NCBI RefSeq assembly: GCF_949628265.1 | Contig: NC_088790.1 | Span: forward strand, 12,466,545 to 12,530,544 | From: Cloeon dipterum | Taxonomy: Eukaryota > Arthropoda > Insecta > Ephemeroptera > Baetidae | Length of the DNA: 64,000 nucleotides | Direction: 5' to 3' | Shown here: one piece after another, positions 11,701 through 24,080 of the stretch | How the letters are laid out: each line of letters begins with the position of its first letter | Position numbering within the stretch: position 1 is the first letter of the stretch | Program-made: the position numbers and the translations under genes | The notes under the pieces: model-generated | Database searches by the model: none | Told to the model about the DNA's origin: nothing | What the model saw: the letters and a program-made list of their open reading frames with translations, nothing else

Positions 11701-14091
11701 CCATGAAATTTTATGCCCAGTGACCAAAAAAATAATTTTGAAAAATCAGTTTGTTGCTGACACGAAGAAATAAAGGAGTGTCGATAATATTGACATATTT
11801 CAATTTTTACTGTTTTTTTATGTCGAAATTGGAAATATAATTGAAAACTCAGATGAAACCATTTTTTGGCTGTTTTGCAATTTTGTGCATTGCAAAATTT
11901 ACAAATCTTGTTTGTATTAAATTGAACATACTTTTTACTAGATTTTTACAATATTTAAAAGTCCCCCCCCCCCCGGAAGGGCAACATTGAAAACAGTTTT
12001 TATTGAGAGAAAATTGTTGGATTTAAATTATCAGGGAGCCCTCCTGTTTGAAGCACTCGTGCAATTCAGTGGGTCAATAATCAAGAACAATCCGAAACAT
12101 GCGGTTATTTTAACTCAGAGGACAGAAATATATTCAGGATTTTAAAGTATCTGATACTATGAAATCCAGAAAAATCCTTATGCCGTTGCATCATCTAATA
12201 CTGAAAATAATTAATTTAAAGCCATAAGATTTATCTAGACATCACTGTAAAATCATTAGAAAGTGGCTATAAAAATGTAAATTTTATTTTATTTCTTTTC
12301 AATTTAACCATTTGAAACAGAGAGCTGATTTTTCTTGAAAATTCTCCTGCTTTCCAATAATAATTTTAGATCTAAACAGCCACATAGAGTAATCGAAAAA
12401 GAGGCATTTTTCTGATATTCTCAAAATGGTTTTTGGCAATCTTCTCGTCAAAATCTCTTCAGTGGAACAACAATTCTTCGGGATTCTCTTTAAAGTCAAT
12501 GTAATATACCACATTTTGTGACAGCCCTACTTCACGAACGTGAAAAATTGCCTCTAAACTTCAACCCACCAATTTCAATTTATTTTATCGTCCAGCTCAC
12601 TCAGTCAGTTGCGCAGCAGGGCTTTTAAGGCGTGCGTTTGTATTTATATACGCTGAGCACAGTAGAGCAACACGCTACTGAAGATTTGTACGGGTCAAGG
12701 CGTTTAATATAATACACTGCACGATCCACACTTGTCCCTGACTGGGCAAATAAAAGATCAGACGCGTTTTTCACTTCTTTTATCCAGCGGCTGTACATAT
12801 TATTAAGAAAGAGCACTCGCGGGGGGCATTGGCAAGAAAGATCCCGATCACCTTGCGCACCAATACGCAGATGAAATCGTAAAGAGAGGTCGAGACACCG
12901 AGTTGTTCGGTTAGAATTGAAATAAAATAAGAAGCCGTCTATATATAGCTTTGTTTTTTTCTCTCTCGGTGCTCGCTGCTTTTGTATAAATATCTGGCGC
13001 CGATATACCGCGTTTGTTGCGCCAAATGAGTGATTTATGTATGCTAATTTGACGCGTATCTGCGTCAGGGAGGGTAAATTGACACTATTTGTGCCTCTCA
13101 TCTGTACATTCTCAAGAGCAAACACACGCAATCCTTTTCTTCGCAGCCTGTCCTTCATACAACAACAGAGATAGCAAGTATGTGCTACGTTATGTGCCTG
13201 TCCCCATGACTCTCTGCGCTCTTAAATGGAATTTCTGCAAGGGAATATTTGTAATGGCATAAAATCTAGAGAAAAATAATGCTTAACCCGTTAGAAAGGA
13301 AGATAAAATTAGAGCTTTATTTGTTTTAAAGAAAAAAAAATAGGGCACATCCTGTAAATTCCAGCCAGTGCAGCTTGTGCTTGAGGATTTGAGGAAGTAA
13401 CATTTTCTTTTTAATGATACATCCCCCGTCAACACATGTCTGAGTTCCACAGATTTTTTTTCTTTACTCCTTTCCCTCACATACCAAAGTAAATTTACGC
13501 TTCCCAAGGATATTGGCTGCGAGAGCACGCTTCTTCGTCGAATAATGGCTTTGATAGATTAAAATTAATATTTTGCCAAAAATTTTTCTTCAAAATTTGC
13601 AGCGCTTGACCATTATGTCCTCAACAAATTTTAATTCCTCTCGTCGAGATCTATCCAACGGTGCGTGACACTCTTTGGGGAAACTCTTTGTTGTGAATAA
13701 AATAAGATTTCAAGAAGTGTATTAGAGATACAAGTTCTCAGCATTTGAAAAGCATGCTAAAAATTTGCGGCCACTTTTTTTAAAAAAAAGATCCAGCTCT
13801 ATTTAGGTAACTTTTGACTTTTAACCGAATACCTGAATCCAATCCTTCGGAAATTTTTATGCATTGAAAATAGGCAGCTTCCGGAGTTTAATATATATCT
13901 TGGTTTTAAATATTTGAATGCAATATGTTTGAGTGATGTATACATAATTAACGTATGCGTAATTAATCAAAGTGACATTCCAGGATGACACCATCGTGTG
14001 AACAAGGTTTGAAAAAAAAGCAAAATAAAAAGTGGATACATGAATAATCTGCAAGCAGAGGTCGAGATCAATTTGCGAATTCCAACTCTCC
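11701..14091. other. Non-coding stretch, nothing firm
   Basis: Contains a poly-C run at about 11963-11974 and a patch at 13612-13665 that resembles one near 29640-29690. One 177-codon open frame on the minus strand (12625-13158) shows no recognisable domain. No gene is supported. Confidence 0.5.
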
Positions 14092-14233
14092 GCGAGTTAG
14101 CAACCTCGCAACAAAGTCCGCTGGCTGCCTCTCGGACAATTTCCCTAATTGCAGGGACAAATGCGAGTTAGCAACCTCGCAACAAAGTCCGCTGGCTGCC
14201 TCTCGGACAATTTCCCTAATTGCAGGGACAAAT
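14092..14233. repeat. Perfect 71-bp tandem duplication
   Basis: Positions 14092-14162 and 14163-14233 are the same 71 bases, each starting GCGAGTTAGCAACCTCGC and ending GGGACAAAT. I see no mismatch between the two copies. There are only two copies, and the flanks differ from the unit. It lies in non-coding sequence upstream of twins. Confidence 0.93.
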
Positions 14234-15800
14234 GCATGTAGCCAGCACGCGGCATGCTTGCTGGCTGCAGATGAATTTATTAATAAAATGCCGAGTGCAA
14301 TAGAACAAAAGAGGATGTGGCAATTTTCCCTTGTGTATGTGTATCGCTCTCTTATGTGTGAATGGGAACGAGCCGGCCAGTGAGCACACCGCTCGCAGCA
14401 GCCAGCGCCGAGATTTAATGTACAGCGCGCGCTACACGGATTAAATTAAAAGAGAACTTTGCTTCTCATCGTATGCTCTTTTATTTGTAATGCGTCGCTC
14501 TCGTTGCCTCATCTCTTCGCATGCAAAAGCCGATTTCGTTCTTCACAAGCTTAAGTTTCCGTTTTTTTTATTACTCTCAAAAGCAACAACGGAGCTGCCG
14601 GTGCGTAGACTTGTTTTAAAATTAATGGAAAAGTAGCTTCGTCTTCTGCCCTCGTCGAGTGCTGACCAGATTGAGCAAAGAAAAAGGAGGAGAGGTCAAA
14701 ATTGTCGTAGTTCCACACAGAGGCGCGGGACGGGGAAAGGATTTTTGAAAAATGCGCCGACCTCGAGCTGTGCAAGGTCGAGACCTTTACCTCTCGCTCT
14801 CGCGCCGCGCTTGTATAGCCACCATCTGCTGCACTGCGAGTGCAAAAGAATTTTTCTTTTCACCATTTTTGAGCACCGCACATGGGCAATGTTTTATTTA
14901 TGTAAAAACGAAAAGCAGTGTCAGCGAAGGAGTACAAAAAGCAGCAGACAAACAGTTGAGAGGAAAAGAGCCGGCGGCATTCCTTCTTGAAAATTTGTCC
15001 TCCATTGTTTGATGTGCGCACGACGAGAACGGCGCAAATTGCACTTTTGCATCATCTCTCGCAGCACCAGAGCAAATGAGCGGCTTTATTCTCCCGCGTA
15101 GCATACAATCGCATTGATTTTCTTGCATTTTTAACATCCTTCATGACAATCACGAGCTTCATACGGGAAAAAATGAGTACGAGCTGAAAATAGACCAGGA
15201 CTCTCAAAGTGGAAGAGTGCATGGGGATGTCGAAACAGCTTTAATGTACAATCGCACTTGTATAGAGTTATATTACTGCCAAGATGTTCAACACCGCAGG
15301 AAATTTTGAATCACCGCTTTGATTGAACTCATTACTGCATTGTGCACTATTAAAAAGAGACGGATTTCTGTAAAACTTGTTCTCCAACTCCACGGGCAAA
15401 AATCCCCTCTTGAAAAATTAAAAACCCAAAATACCGCACTATTTTCTGGAATAGATTTCAAGTAGGGAAATGTGCTTCCCTTATTTCACGTAAAAATCTA
15501 CGTCTCGTAAAATGAAGCAACTACTTATAAGCAGGACTTTGATAATTTGGAATTCTATAATTTACAAGAACTTCCTAATTTTAAACGTAAAGAAACCAAA
15601 AAATTACAAAAAATCTCAATGACAAATTTTCATCTAATTTCAAACTCTACAGGATGACAGTAAAAAACAATCGATTCTTCGGAATAATAGGTGTGCTCTC
15701 CTCATAAACTGATTTAACCCAATTTTTGTATGTTTGTTTCTCTCATTTATTTAAAGCTAAAAAACACCGAGAAGTTTAACTTTATACTAATCAACCATGA
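14234..15800. other. Non-coding stretch upstream of twins
   Basis: Mixed composition with moderately GC-rich parts at 14340-14420 and 14690-15060. No coding exon, RNA gene or defined repeat was recognised. A role in twins regulation is possible from position only. Confidence 0.4.
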
Positions 15801-15814
15801 ATTTCTGTGTTTCA

Positions 15815-16010
15815 AGGACGTGGAGCGAGGGGGTAGGCAGCAGGGTGCAAGATACTATCTGTCAGCGGCCACGGGTGGTGGGGGTCGTCTGGCGGGACCC
15901 CCGCGGACCCCAAAAGCGAGCTGGGCGAACACCAGCAGCACCGCTTCTCGTGGCGGGCGCCGTCTCCCGCGGGGGCGGCCCGCCCCCTCTCGCCCCCCGC
16001 ACCAGCCGAT
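15815..16010 (+). promoter_or_regulatory. GC-rich leader just upstream of a twins coding exon
   Basis: A very GC-rich block (runs such as GGGTGGTGGGGGTCG and CGCCCCCTCTCGCCCCC) directly precedes the ATG at 16011. It most likely forms 5' UTR and proximal promoter of the twins isoform that starts there. A second GC-rich patch with a GGGGCGGGG box at about 17552-17562 lies before the exon at 17844 and could drive another isoform. Confidence 0.45.
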
Positions 16011-19000
16011 ATGGTGGTGCAGAAGGTTGGCCGGCAGTCCAGCCTCACCAGGCTCGGCTCAATTCTGAACACAGCCGTCCATCCCAAGAGACAACAGCCC
16101 AGTAAGTATTTTAATCATGCTGAGAGCGGCAGTCGGGATCGAGAAAAGCGCGTGTCGCGTGTTCAGCGATCATACAAAAAAATTTATATATATATTCATA
16201 AAAACCTCCCTTCTCCCTTGTTCAGATAAATGATGTATACAAGACAAGATTAACTTCGTCAAATTGGAAAAGATTAGTTGAATTAAAATAGAACACGCCA
16301 GTGATTTGATCAAGATTTTTGACATTTTTGTCCACAAACATTTAAAAAACATCTCAATATGTGACAGATTCAAATCGCAATTAAACTTACTTTTGCAAAT
16401 GTGTCTATGTGAATTTCAAATTTTAATAAAAATTGGGAAATTTGTGTGCAAAAATATAATTTATTAATTCTACTCACTCTTGTATTCAGCAACAGCTATT
16501 TTTACCCGTAATTATTAAGCTTGCCAATTCATTGACTGCACTTTGCTGAACACAATCAAAATTCAATGGCCTTCTACTGACTCGATTTTTTTCTCAAATT
16601 AATATTTCCAACAAATTTCCAAATTATCATCATGAAAAATAATTATGCCGTACATTTTTAAAATTTCAAAAAACAATATAATCCTTATTTCAACTTCTGT
16701 GGGTCCTTTTACATTTTCGGCATTTGGCATAATATTCTACTAATCTCCTTTTCAATTAAAAGACATTTTTTCCCAAGTATTTCATACATTCAATGACGTA
16801 ATTGAGTATTGCCCCATCAGAGGCTACTTCCTCAAACGAGTTCAATATACGTTTTTTTATGTTTATATTTACACCGCACTGTCTGAGCGCGAGCACATGA
16901 CTCTGCGTATGCGAAAATAATCAAGCTGAGTTGCGCGCGTCCGTTGCCGGTGTTTTGTGTGTTTACGCAGCGTTGGCAAAGAATAATAGTGGCCTTGCGC
17001 TTTTTATTCTCACTTGTCGTCTGCTTTAATTATAGAAGCTCTTTTGAACGAACGTGTGACAATAACGAGAGCATTGCGACTTTAATTGAATCGACGGCGA
17101 GCATGGTGAAAAATGGAAAGAAATACAAAAAGCTTGACAGTTTTTCAACTCGAATAAAACAGCGTCCAGAGGACGTGTTACGCGATTCATATAAAAATTA
17201 AGAAAAATAATCATATCACGGTCTTGTCATTATTTAATCTTAATTTTTTATTCATCATTCGCGTTCATGAACACATTAAAGCGTAATCTTCTTCACAAAC
17301 AAACAACAACTACATAATTTGCCTGATAACGTGAGAGTACCGCACTAGAGTTATCTTGAAAAGGTTGATATTCACTTAATTTTTCTACAACCAATCATAT
17401 TGTGTTAAAAGGTCAGGATGATTCTTTATTTTGGTCGACGATTAATCAAGGTTTTGTATTCATAAACGATCGAATTGTCAAAATACTCCAGAGCGCGCTT
17501 TTGTCAAAAGAACCGGCAGCACGTTCCGATTGGCAGCAGACGGACGCTGAGCGGGGGGCGGGGTCGGCGCGGTGCTGCCACCTGTATGAGGCTGCGTCGC
17601 CATTGTTTGAGTTTATGCTAGCTGAAAGAACGGAGATCGAACAAATTATGAGCAAAATCGGTGTTCATCGGCTCGTTTTTGGCGCCTAAGCAAGCTACGC
17701 GGGGCTCGGTGACTCGGCCAGCGTGCGTGCTGTCGGCGGGCAGGCGAATCGGCGCGAGATGAGTGGTTCGGGCGTCGAAAACGGGCCCTGAATCGGGCCT
17801 CCTCCGACCTCTTGACTAACGGCCTCTTTCATGTCTTTCGCAGGCAACGGCGAAGTGCAGTGGTGTTTCTCGCAGGTCAAGGGGACCCTGGACGATGATG
17901 TGACTGAAGGTGAGTCATGTTTTTTGCTCGAATCGCCGACTCGTGCTAAACAGTTGCTTTTTCGGCAGCCGACATCATATCATGCGTCGAATTCAACAGC
18001 ACCGGCGACCTTCTCGCCACGGGCGACAAGGGAGGTCGCGTCGTTATTTTCCAGCGCGATCCTCAGGTAATAAACTTTCCCTATATATCCCACTTTCTGT
18101 GCAGTTTGTCGTAGTTGGGATTTAAGTTGTTGTCCAAGCTTTTTAAGTTCGTCTCGAGCGATAAAGCGAGTGAAAACCAAAATCCCGCTCTTTTTCAAGG
18201 TCCCGTAGTGACAGGGAGAAAAATGCGTCTAACGTTATGAACTTGACTGAGTGCCTCGTTCGACTCACTTGAGTGTTTTAATCATAGGAACCGTCTGTTT
18301 TGCAGTCGAAGAGCTCGATTCCTCGACGGGGCGAGTACAACGTGTACTCAACCTTCCAGAGCCACGAACCTGAGTTCGACTACCTCAAGAGTTTGGAGAT
18401 TGAGGAGAAAATCAATAAGATCCGGTGGCTAAACCGGCAAAACCCTGCGCATTTTTTGCTTTCGACCAACGACAAGACCATTAAATTATGGAAGGTGTCG
18501 GAGCGGGACAAAAGGGTCGAGGGCTACAATACGCGCGAGGACTCCGGCCAGATGAGGGATCCCTCCTCCATCACTTCGCTCAGAGTGAGTGCTAACTTGA
18601 TATCGCAATTTTGCTTTCTCTTAGTATAAATTAAAATTCTATCCCTAAAATATTTATGACTGCAATCTTTGCTGGAATTTTAGTCAAGAAATCATGTAAA
18701 AAATTTTGTAAACTTTGTTTTTACAACGTCAACGAAACTGACTCGCATTAAAAAACAACTAATGGTAAAGATGCTATTATGTGCAATTCTCACACACGAA
18801 GTATTTGTCAGTTAAGTATTTCTGACGGTTTTTCTTGCAGTTATTAAAACTTATTAATTTGACAGTTGATTATCTGATGGATTTTGCGTGTAATTTATTT
18901 CGTCTCTGTGAAACGAAAAGGCTATAAATGTGCCAATATTTTACTCCATCACTGATTATACTCTTATGACTTAAAAAATATTGAATTAAAATTTTAATAT

Positions 19001-20440
19001 AAAATATTGTACGATGCTAAATTATATTCCAAAAGAAGTAAATAAATTTTTATAATTTTAGTTATATTTTATTATAAATTTTCAATTCCCATTCCAAACT
19101 TTACAATACATGCTAAATAAATATATTCATGGTTTTTCAGGTACCTGTCATAAAGCCGATGGAGCTGATGGTGGAGGCGTCGCCGCGCCGCATTTTCGCC
19201 AACGCGCATACGTACCACATAAACTCGATAAGCGTAAACTCGGACCAGGCAACCTACCTGTCGGCGGATGACCTGCGCATCAATCTGTGGAACTTGGAGA
19301 TCACCGACCAGAGCTTCAATATCGTCGACATCAAACCCACCAACATGGAGGAGCTGACTGAGGTGATCACCGCCGCTGAGTTCCATCCAATCGACTGCAA
19401 TGTCTTCGTCTACTCGAGCAGCAAGGGCACGATCCGCTTGTGCGACATGCGTGAGGCCGCTCTCTGTGATAAGCACGCCAAAAGTAAATATAGAAAAAGC
19501 TCCATTTTAACCCGTTTCTAAACTATTTTAAATTTTAGTGTTTGAGGAGCCAGAAGATCCGACTAACAGGAGTTTCTTCTCTGAAATAATTTCGAGTATC
19601 TCGGATGTGAAACTGTCAAACTCTGGCAGGTATATGGTCTCCAGAGACTATTTGTCCGTCAAGGTGTGGGACCTGCGAATGGAGACCAAACCCACCGAGT
19701 CTTATGCTGTAAGTGAATTTAATTTGAACGCTGATTTTTACCCAAAGCATGCAAATAAGTCAAAGCTGGAAATGAACATCAGTTTGGAATACTTAATGAT
19801 TTTTGTAATTGAATATCCAAGAATTGCTATATCAAATGGGAAGTTTGATCCAAAATGCCGTGTATTCTAGGCGACATGTAACATCTAACTGATAACGTTT
19901 GTAAATTTATTTCCTTAGCCTTAATTTATAAAAAACATAATATGGGTTTTCCATCAACCACAAAGATAATAAGTTATTTTGAGATTATAATATTAACGGA
20001 AATTTTAATTAGGTGCACGAGTACTTGCGGGCAAAGCTGTGCTCGTTGTACGAGAGCGACTGCATATTCGACAAGTTCGAGTGCTGCTGGAATGGCAACG
20101 ACACAGCCATCATGACCGGCTCATACAACAACTTTTTCCGTATGTTTGACCGCACCACGAAACGCGACCTTACCCTCGAAGCATCTCGAGAAGTTGCCAA
20201 GCCGCGCACGGTGCTCAAACCCAGAAAGGTAAGCTGTAATTAATCTGTAATTTAAGACCGTTAAGCTGACAGAATATTCATTTCCAGGTGGGCATGGGTG
20301 GCAAGCGGAAGAAGGATGAAATCAGCGTCGACTGCCTGGACTTTGGCAAGAAGATTCTGCACACGGCGTGGCATCCATCAGAAAACATAATCGCCGTAGC
20401 CGCCACTAACAACCTCTTCATCTTCCAGGACAAGTTCTAA
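16011..20440 (+). CDS. tws: Serine/threonine protein phosphatase 2A regulatory subunit B (B55/PR55)
   Basis: Eight exons join in phase: 16011-16101, 17844-17909, 17969-18066, 18306-18584, 19141-19483, 19539-19708, 20013-20228 and 20288-20440, giving 471 residues. The body follows B55 closely, with runs such as [51 protein letters not shown] and [13 protein letters not shown], ending IFQDKF. These form the seven-blade WD40 propeller that selects substrates for the PP2A core. Known role: mitotic exit, cell fate and Wnt signalling. The N-terminus from exon 1 ([16 protein letters not shown]...) is not the usual MAG-type start, so it is probably one of several alternative first exons. Everything from exon 2 on is secure; exon 1 is supported by frame, a GTAAGT donor and phase only. 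Confidence 0.96.
16102..17843 (+). other. twins intron 1 with possible internal promoter
   Basis: The intron is AT-rich up to about 17500. The last 300 bases become GC-rich (GGGGGGCGGGGTC near 17550). An ATG at 17760 followed by AGTG|GTTCGG could give a two-residue start joined to the 17844 exon, but the donor is weak. No other gene was seen. Confidence 0.35.
18585..19140 (+). other. twins intron 4
   Basis: A 556-bp AT-rich intron with GTGAGT donor and TTTTTCAG acceptor. Nothing else was recognised inside. Confidence 0.85.
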
Positions 20441-22613
20441 CGCCTTTCCTTGAGGTTTGTTTTTTGTGATGAATGTTTTTCTCCTTTGACGGCCATAACT
20501 TGCGCTCGTGCAGGTTATGAATTTTACTTGATTAAAGATACACAAGCTATACAAGGGGAGTAGACACCAGTTTAGTATTGATTTTCCAAATTGGGTCCCC
20601 TCTGCGTGAATGCTGAATTGGCTGGATGCTACTGTTGCGCAAATTTAAAGACATTAATTTTTCAAACCCGCCTAACTCGTGATTTTTATTTGAATTATAA
20701 ATGCATTTTTGGCACTTTTCCCCTTCTCTACCTATACAACGTCCCCCTGGGTGCCTATGATTCGTTTAATATACGCATGCTTCAATTGTTGCAGCATTGA
20801 TTGGTTTTGACATGGAACCCAGAATGTAAACAATAAATATAATGTCCTTTTATCTCAAAAGGCCTCGTAACCTTAAAACTATTGTTATTGGATGTGTCTT
20901 GACACTCTATAATGGCTCTTCAGTTTAAGCGTCAGCATGTAATCTTTTGTTTGGTCTCGCTCGTTTTCCAGGAAGACTGGGGGGCTCGGGAGGCCTCTGA
21001 TTTTGTTGCTGCCATTTGTTTTGTCGGATAATCTCGCGGTCGGTGCCATCCGAAGTGGAGAGAAGAGAAAGAGAGAGAGAAAATGGAGAGAAGGCTTTGC
21101 TGCTTTGCACAAACTTCAGGGTGGATCCAGAGAGGGTGTTTTGTGCCTGTGTGTGTGCCGGGGGGAGTTGATTCAAAAAGTAAAAAAGACTTGCAACTCG
21201 CTCTCACTCACTTGTTGCGTATAAATTATTTTTGTTTATCGAGTTATTGGTTAAGATTAACAAGTAATGCAAATGCGTGGGCACGGCTCCAGCCAAAAAA
21301 CGAGACGCTTGAGTGCCGCCGGAGAAACAATATGCAAATTTCGGGAGCCAAGCCCATTGATGACTCAAAACTGGAATAACTACAAGATGAAACTAGCTAT
21401 GGTTTTGCAGAATAATAAAAGGAGATTCCACAGCAATCTACACGCATCACAGCAAAACAAAATCACGTCTATCATTTAAAAACCCTTTAACATCCATCAC
21501 ATGGTGGAACATCAAAATTTTTTGTTACTTTGTCAAGCTGTGTTTCTGCGCAGAATGGCTCTGATTTAAATGGTTGAGAATTTTCAAATGGTGTTGGTAT
21601 TTTAATTTTCTTGATTCTGATTCTGTTGTGATTTTACGTTAGAACGGTTCCTTTAAACAGTTACATCATTAATGAAATTCGTTAAATTAAACGCCATATA
21701 ACATACGAAACACATTAATGAGTTCCAGTTTTGAATAAAATGTGACTCAATAGTACAGAAGTCTTCAGGCTGAAAAACACCAGATGATCAAAGCTTAACG
21801 TCTAAAATTTCAGTCAATGGGGAATAATATTTATTTGGAACAAAGTGACTCTTAATTTCACCATTATTTATTACTAAATATGAACATTCCAGACATTTTA
21901 CGTGTTAATAAATATTTGATTAAGTAATTTTTAATAGAACAAACAAAGCAATGAATGGCTTAAATAATAATCTCAGTCTGAGCAAATGTTTTTGAAAAGT
22001 TAACGCGTGTTCGAACAATTTGAAAATTATTATTGCATTCACCATAGCTCATAAAAAACACCCATGTTACTGAATTCACAGATACAATCAAATTATTTTT
22101 AGACCAGATGAACATAATAAAAAGTTTCTCATCCCCACGGACTTAACATAAAAAAAATACTTTTCATTATTATGTACCTCCAATTTTATTAAACCATTAC
22201 ATCTTAATTAAAGCACGTGGAGTACACAATGATCGCAAAGTGATAAATATAGTCATAATATATATATTATCTTTCTTCAAATAATTTTCAGTGAGAGATT
22301 GTTAATTCAACAATCGATGGAAGCTAGCCTTCCGGTTAACCATTACCTCCCTTCACGAGCAGCGTAAATCAGTGAACTGTGTTCAATCAACTAATGAAAA
22401 GGGCGTATGACTTGACAAGAGAAAAATAGTTTTGCAACAGGTGACATGATCGACATTGAAGCGGCGCCGCCCCCTTTGAAAAGATAAATCTTCAGAAGAA
22501 ATTAGCACTTAAGACGAAATCAACAGAGGCGGACACCAGCAGCAGTTGAAAAAAGTGGACGCGAGTTTTGCACATGATTGACTCCTGGAAAAGTGAATTA
22601 GGCGAGTAGGAGT
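20441..22613. other. Convergent 3' region between twins and the TPD52-family gene
   Basis: Begins with the twins 3' UTR; an AATAAA lies at 20832-20837, about 390 bases after the stop. The minus-strand gene on the right has a matching signal (TTTATT on the plus strand) at 22185-22190. The purine-rich stretch at about 21050-21090 is low complexity. No coding exon was found between the two genes. Confidence 0.6.
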
Positions 22614-23439
22614 TTATTCCAGAGGGCGATCCTCAGGTATTGTCGGTGAGGCGAGAGGGGTCACCCGCTTTGAGTCAGCCTCGCGAATGGCGTCGTCAAA
22701 ACTCTGCACTGAATTGGACCGCGACGAGACTCGAGTCTACGACAATTTAACTTAATTATTATTCTCTTCAGATTTGAACTGAGGTTTTACCTTAACATTC
22801 TCATAAGCAGATCCCATTTTCTCCTCAAAAGAACGGAAAGATTCAGAATTTTTCAGGGCTCCGATTTTGCTGGTGAGTCCTACTCCGAAGCCTCCGAGAA
22901 TTGATGTCGTCTTTTCAGCTGCAGTCTTAACAACAGATTCTGTTTTCTGGAAACTGAGGCTTGAGATCAGCTAATTACGTGCAAAATCAGCAGCAAATCT
23001 TCAGCTTACACAACTGTTTCCTTGACATTTTTCAGTCCTTGCGACATGTCGTCCTGCAGTTCTTTCCACACAGTGATGCCGAGCTTGCGTTTGAGTTCAT
23101 TGGAGTGTTTCACCTTGGAGGCGAGCACATGCCGGAACGTGGCGATCTCGTCCTCCACCTTGGCCAGCTCCGCCTGCCACTGGCGCCGCTGCTCCTCCTG
23201 CTCCTCAGGGCTCAGGGCGTGGAACTCGGCCGACACCCCAGAATCGGGGCTCAGGTCATCTGCGCCAGCAACATCACCTGCAAGTAAAATAATATGATTT
23301 TAAGTAGGGGACAGATTTTTCAAAAACATGAAGGGATTTTACACGGAATTGGAACGTTTTCTGGGGCCTCCGGAGGCGCCTGCTGCCAGTCCCAAAGGGG
23401 GACGAAAACGAGCAGAGACAACTGACCGTAGTCAGCCAT
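22614..23439 (-). CDS. Tumor protein D52 (TPD52/D53) family coiled-coil protein
   Basis: Four exons join in phase on the minus strand: 23427-23439 (MADY plus one base), 23012-23277, 22791-22946 and 22614-22703, giving 174 residues. The core has a long charged coiled coil with the family run WQAELAKVEDEIATFRHVLA, followed by KVKHSNELKRKLGITVWKEL. It then has the TPD52-type tail with GGFGVGLTSKIGALKNSESF and RSFEEKMGSAYENVK. Known role: a small cytosolic coiled-coil protein that homo- and heteromerises and takes part in vesicle trafficking and lipid storage. The donor after exon 2 must be GTT|GTGTAA to keep the frame, although GT|GTAAGC beside it looks stronger. The tiny first exon is weakly supported, and other start exons are likely, as in other members. 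Confidence 0.92.
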
Positions 23440-24080
23440 ATTTTGGCGCTTTGCTAAACTTACTCCTCTTTGTTTTCATTTGCGGATTCCTCGAGCTGCA
23501 GCGGCAACAAAAATGCACCGTGACAAATTAAGAAGCGGAATAATCTGCAGTGAAACGGCAATAGAAGGCGGGGCCTCTTGTCGATAATTCTATTATGCGG
23601 AAAAGAAAATAATATTTTCCCCGCTCCTCCTTACAGCCCAAATGAGAGTAAAAGCAACAAAGATTTTGACCGATTTGTCTCGGGCACGTGCAGAGATTCA
23701 TTTGCAAAAGGTGTGCTGTGCCGTTGTGCAAAAAGGAGTCGGTGCGAATTTCGTGACGTCGACGTGTATGTGCACGTAAATATTATTGATTGCGGCAGAG
23801 AACCCTTTGATCGAGATAATGAACGGCCTTGCGCGCAGCAACTAAACAGCTGGACGAACACGTACCTTGGGACGCAACACTCATTTTCTGCTTTTCTCGG
23901 CGGCTTCTCTACCCTGATCTGCAGACTCGAATCACGACGAACGACAGCAGTGGCCCTCTTGATTTCGACGGCCAGCCAGCCAGCAGCAGCGGAGCGGACA
24001 ACAACCGTGGGGTCACGTGACAAGCCACTCCCCCCACAAAGCACCGTTACAGCGCCAAAAAGTTGAAAGCAATCGATTAA
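23440..24080 (-). promoter_or_regulatory. TPD52-family gene upstream region
   Basis: Moderately GC-rich sequence upstream of the minus-strand TPD52-family start. It carries a palindromic E-box GTCACGTGAC at 24012-24021, which fits the CLEAR/MITF-type binding site, and a second CACGTG at about 23685. Long open frames on both strands here overlap each other and look incidental. Promoter function is inferred from position. Confidence 0.4.

Noticed and set aside
11963-11974. Poly-C run
   Set aside because: Simple homopolymer; may also be a sequencing artefact.
12625-13158. 177-codon open frame on the minus strand
   Set aside because: No recognisable domain, mixed basic composition, no promoter or polyA setting. 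Frames of this length occur by chance in a window this large.
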